Source: an uncultured Opitutia bacterium (GTDB taxonomy: Bacteria > Verrucomicrobiota > Verrucomicrobiia > Opitutales > UBA953). Taken from it: 6,002 nt of DNA. The stretch spans positions 1 through 6,002 of the forward strand of contig CAITUF010000130.1 of assembly GCA_903895475.1 (NCBI GenBank), given 5' to 3'. This document shows positions 5,610 through 6,002 of the stretch, in pieces; position 1 is the first letter of the stretch; every line of letters starts with the position of its first letter. The notes beneath the pieces are model-generated. The model was not told the DNA's origin and ran no database searches. It was given only the letters and a program-made list of their open reading frames with translations. Both the position numbers and the translations under genes were made by a program.

Positions 5610-5708
5610 GCGGGCAGGCCATATTTAAACTATTTTTCAAAGATAAACCGGGGGTGTGGCTATTTTCGCCACTTGCCTAGTGGCCGATTTCCCTGCACAT
5701 CCAAGTCG
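5610..5708 (+). promoter_or_regulatory. AT-rich spacer upstream of fabG with three alternating hairpin arms
   Basis: The first half (about 5621-5647) is AT-rich in otherwise GC-rich sequence and is the likely place for a fabG promoter, though no convincing -35/-10 pair could be fixed. The second half carries GTGGC (5656-5660), GCCAC (5668-5672) and GTGGC again (5680-5684). The two spacers between arms are exactly 7 nt each. The middle arm can pair with either flank, giving two mutually exclusive 5-bp hairpins. No U-tract follows either hairpin, so a simple intrinsic terminator is unlikely. No clear Shine-Dalgarno precedes the fabG ATG. Confidence 0.4.
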
Positions 5709-6002
5709 ATGCAACTGACGCATAATCCTCGGGTAGCTTTGGTGACGGGTGCCGGCCGCGGTATCGGTAAGGCCATCGCCGAACGCTTGGCTTCACACGG
5801 GCACACCGTCCTTTGTATCTCGAAGTCCGAGACCTGCGTCGCCGTCGCCAATGACATTATCGCCAAGGGCTGGAAGGCCAAGGCCTTCCAGGTCGACGTC
5901 TCCGACGCCGCCGCGGTCGCCAAGGCCTGCGAACAGATCAATGCCGAGTTCGGCGCCGTCGAGATTCTCGTCAATAACGCCGGCATCACCCGCGACAAAC
6001 TC
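5709..6002 (+). CDS. fabG: 3-oxoacyl-[acyl-carrier-protein] reductase FabG (N-terminal 98 residues, runs off the window)
   Basis: This short-chain dehydrogenase/reductase reduces 3-oxoacyl-ACP with NADPH in type II fatty acid synthesis. The visible part is the Rossmann half. VALVTGAGRGIGKAIAERLA (9-28) holds the TGxxxGIG cofactor loop. DVS (63-65) is the acidic turn that touches the adenine. ILVNNAGITRDKL (86-98) contains NNAG plus the ITRD extension typical of FabG rather than of other SDRs. The catalytic Ser-Tyr-Lys would lie beyond the right edge and cannot be checked. ATG 5709 gives a normal N-terminus; an in-frame TTG at 5673 would add residues with no family likeness. Other SDR enzymes (for example acetoacetyl-CoA reductase) share these motifs, so the exact substrate is less certain than the family. 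Confidence 0.88.
   Translation, partial: MQLTHNPRVALVTGAGRGIGKAIAERLASHGHTVLCISKSETCVAVANDIIAKGWKAKAFQVDVSDAAAVAKACEQINAEFGAVEILVNNAGITRDKL

Noticed and set aside
5660..5998. 112-residue minus-strand open frame opposite fabG
   Set aside because: It is antisense to a clear Rossmann N-terminus with TGxxxGIG and NNAG; no independent family likeness or ribosome site.

Overview
This 6.0-kb window is ordinary-density bacterial chromosome: about 60% GC by eye, short intergenic gaps and no mobile elements. The gene set suggests a Gram-negative environmental bacterium, and my best guess is Verrucomicrobiota (Opitutae-like). The main reasons are a cbb3 oxidase locus with a small CcoS-like gene just ahead of ccoN, a CysJ-type reductase that lacks its flavodoxin domain, and secreted GH16-fold proteins. 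The taxonomic call is inference only. No rRNA, tRNA, CRISPR array, IS element or convincing strong terminator was seen.

The left arm (1-2119) reads on the minus strand. From its 5' end it runs folD (one-carbon metabolism), an RDD-family membrane protein whose GTG start overlaps the folD stop by 8 bp, a 212-bp gap holding several dyads, a CcoS-like small membrane protein with a strong Shine-Dalgarno and a TTG start, and the N-terminus of ccoN, which runs off the left edge. The last two form the start of a cbb3 (high-oxygen-affinity) cytochrome oxidase operon.

A 121-bp divergent spacer (2120-2240) with a perfect 10-bp inverted repeat separates folD from the right arm. The right arm (2241-6002) reads on the plus strand. 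It holds an RsuA/RluB-family pseudouridine synthase, two adjacent paralogous secreted GH16-fold proteins 5 bp apart, the flavodoxin-less CysJ-like FAD/NADPH reductase, and the N-terminal part of a FabG-type 3-oxoacyl-ACP reductase that runs off the right edge. The first four genes are close enough (gaps of 63, 5 and 37 bp) to be co-transcribed. fabG sits behind a 99-bp AT-rich spacer that contains three mutually exclusive hairpin arms, so it may have its own promoter or leader control.

The most unusual content is the GH16-fold pair. Both keep the fold signatures and one acidic residue of the active-site motif, but both have lost the nucleophile Glu and the middle Asp. This makes them candidate secreted pseudo-enzymes or glycan-binding proteins. 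The remaining genes look like normal housekeeping genes.
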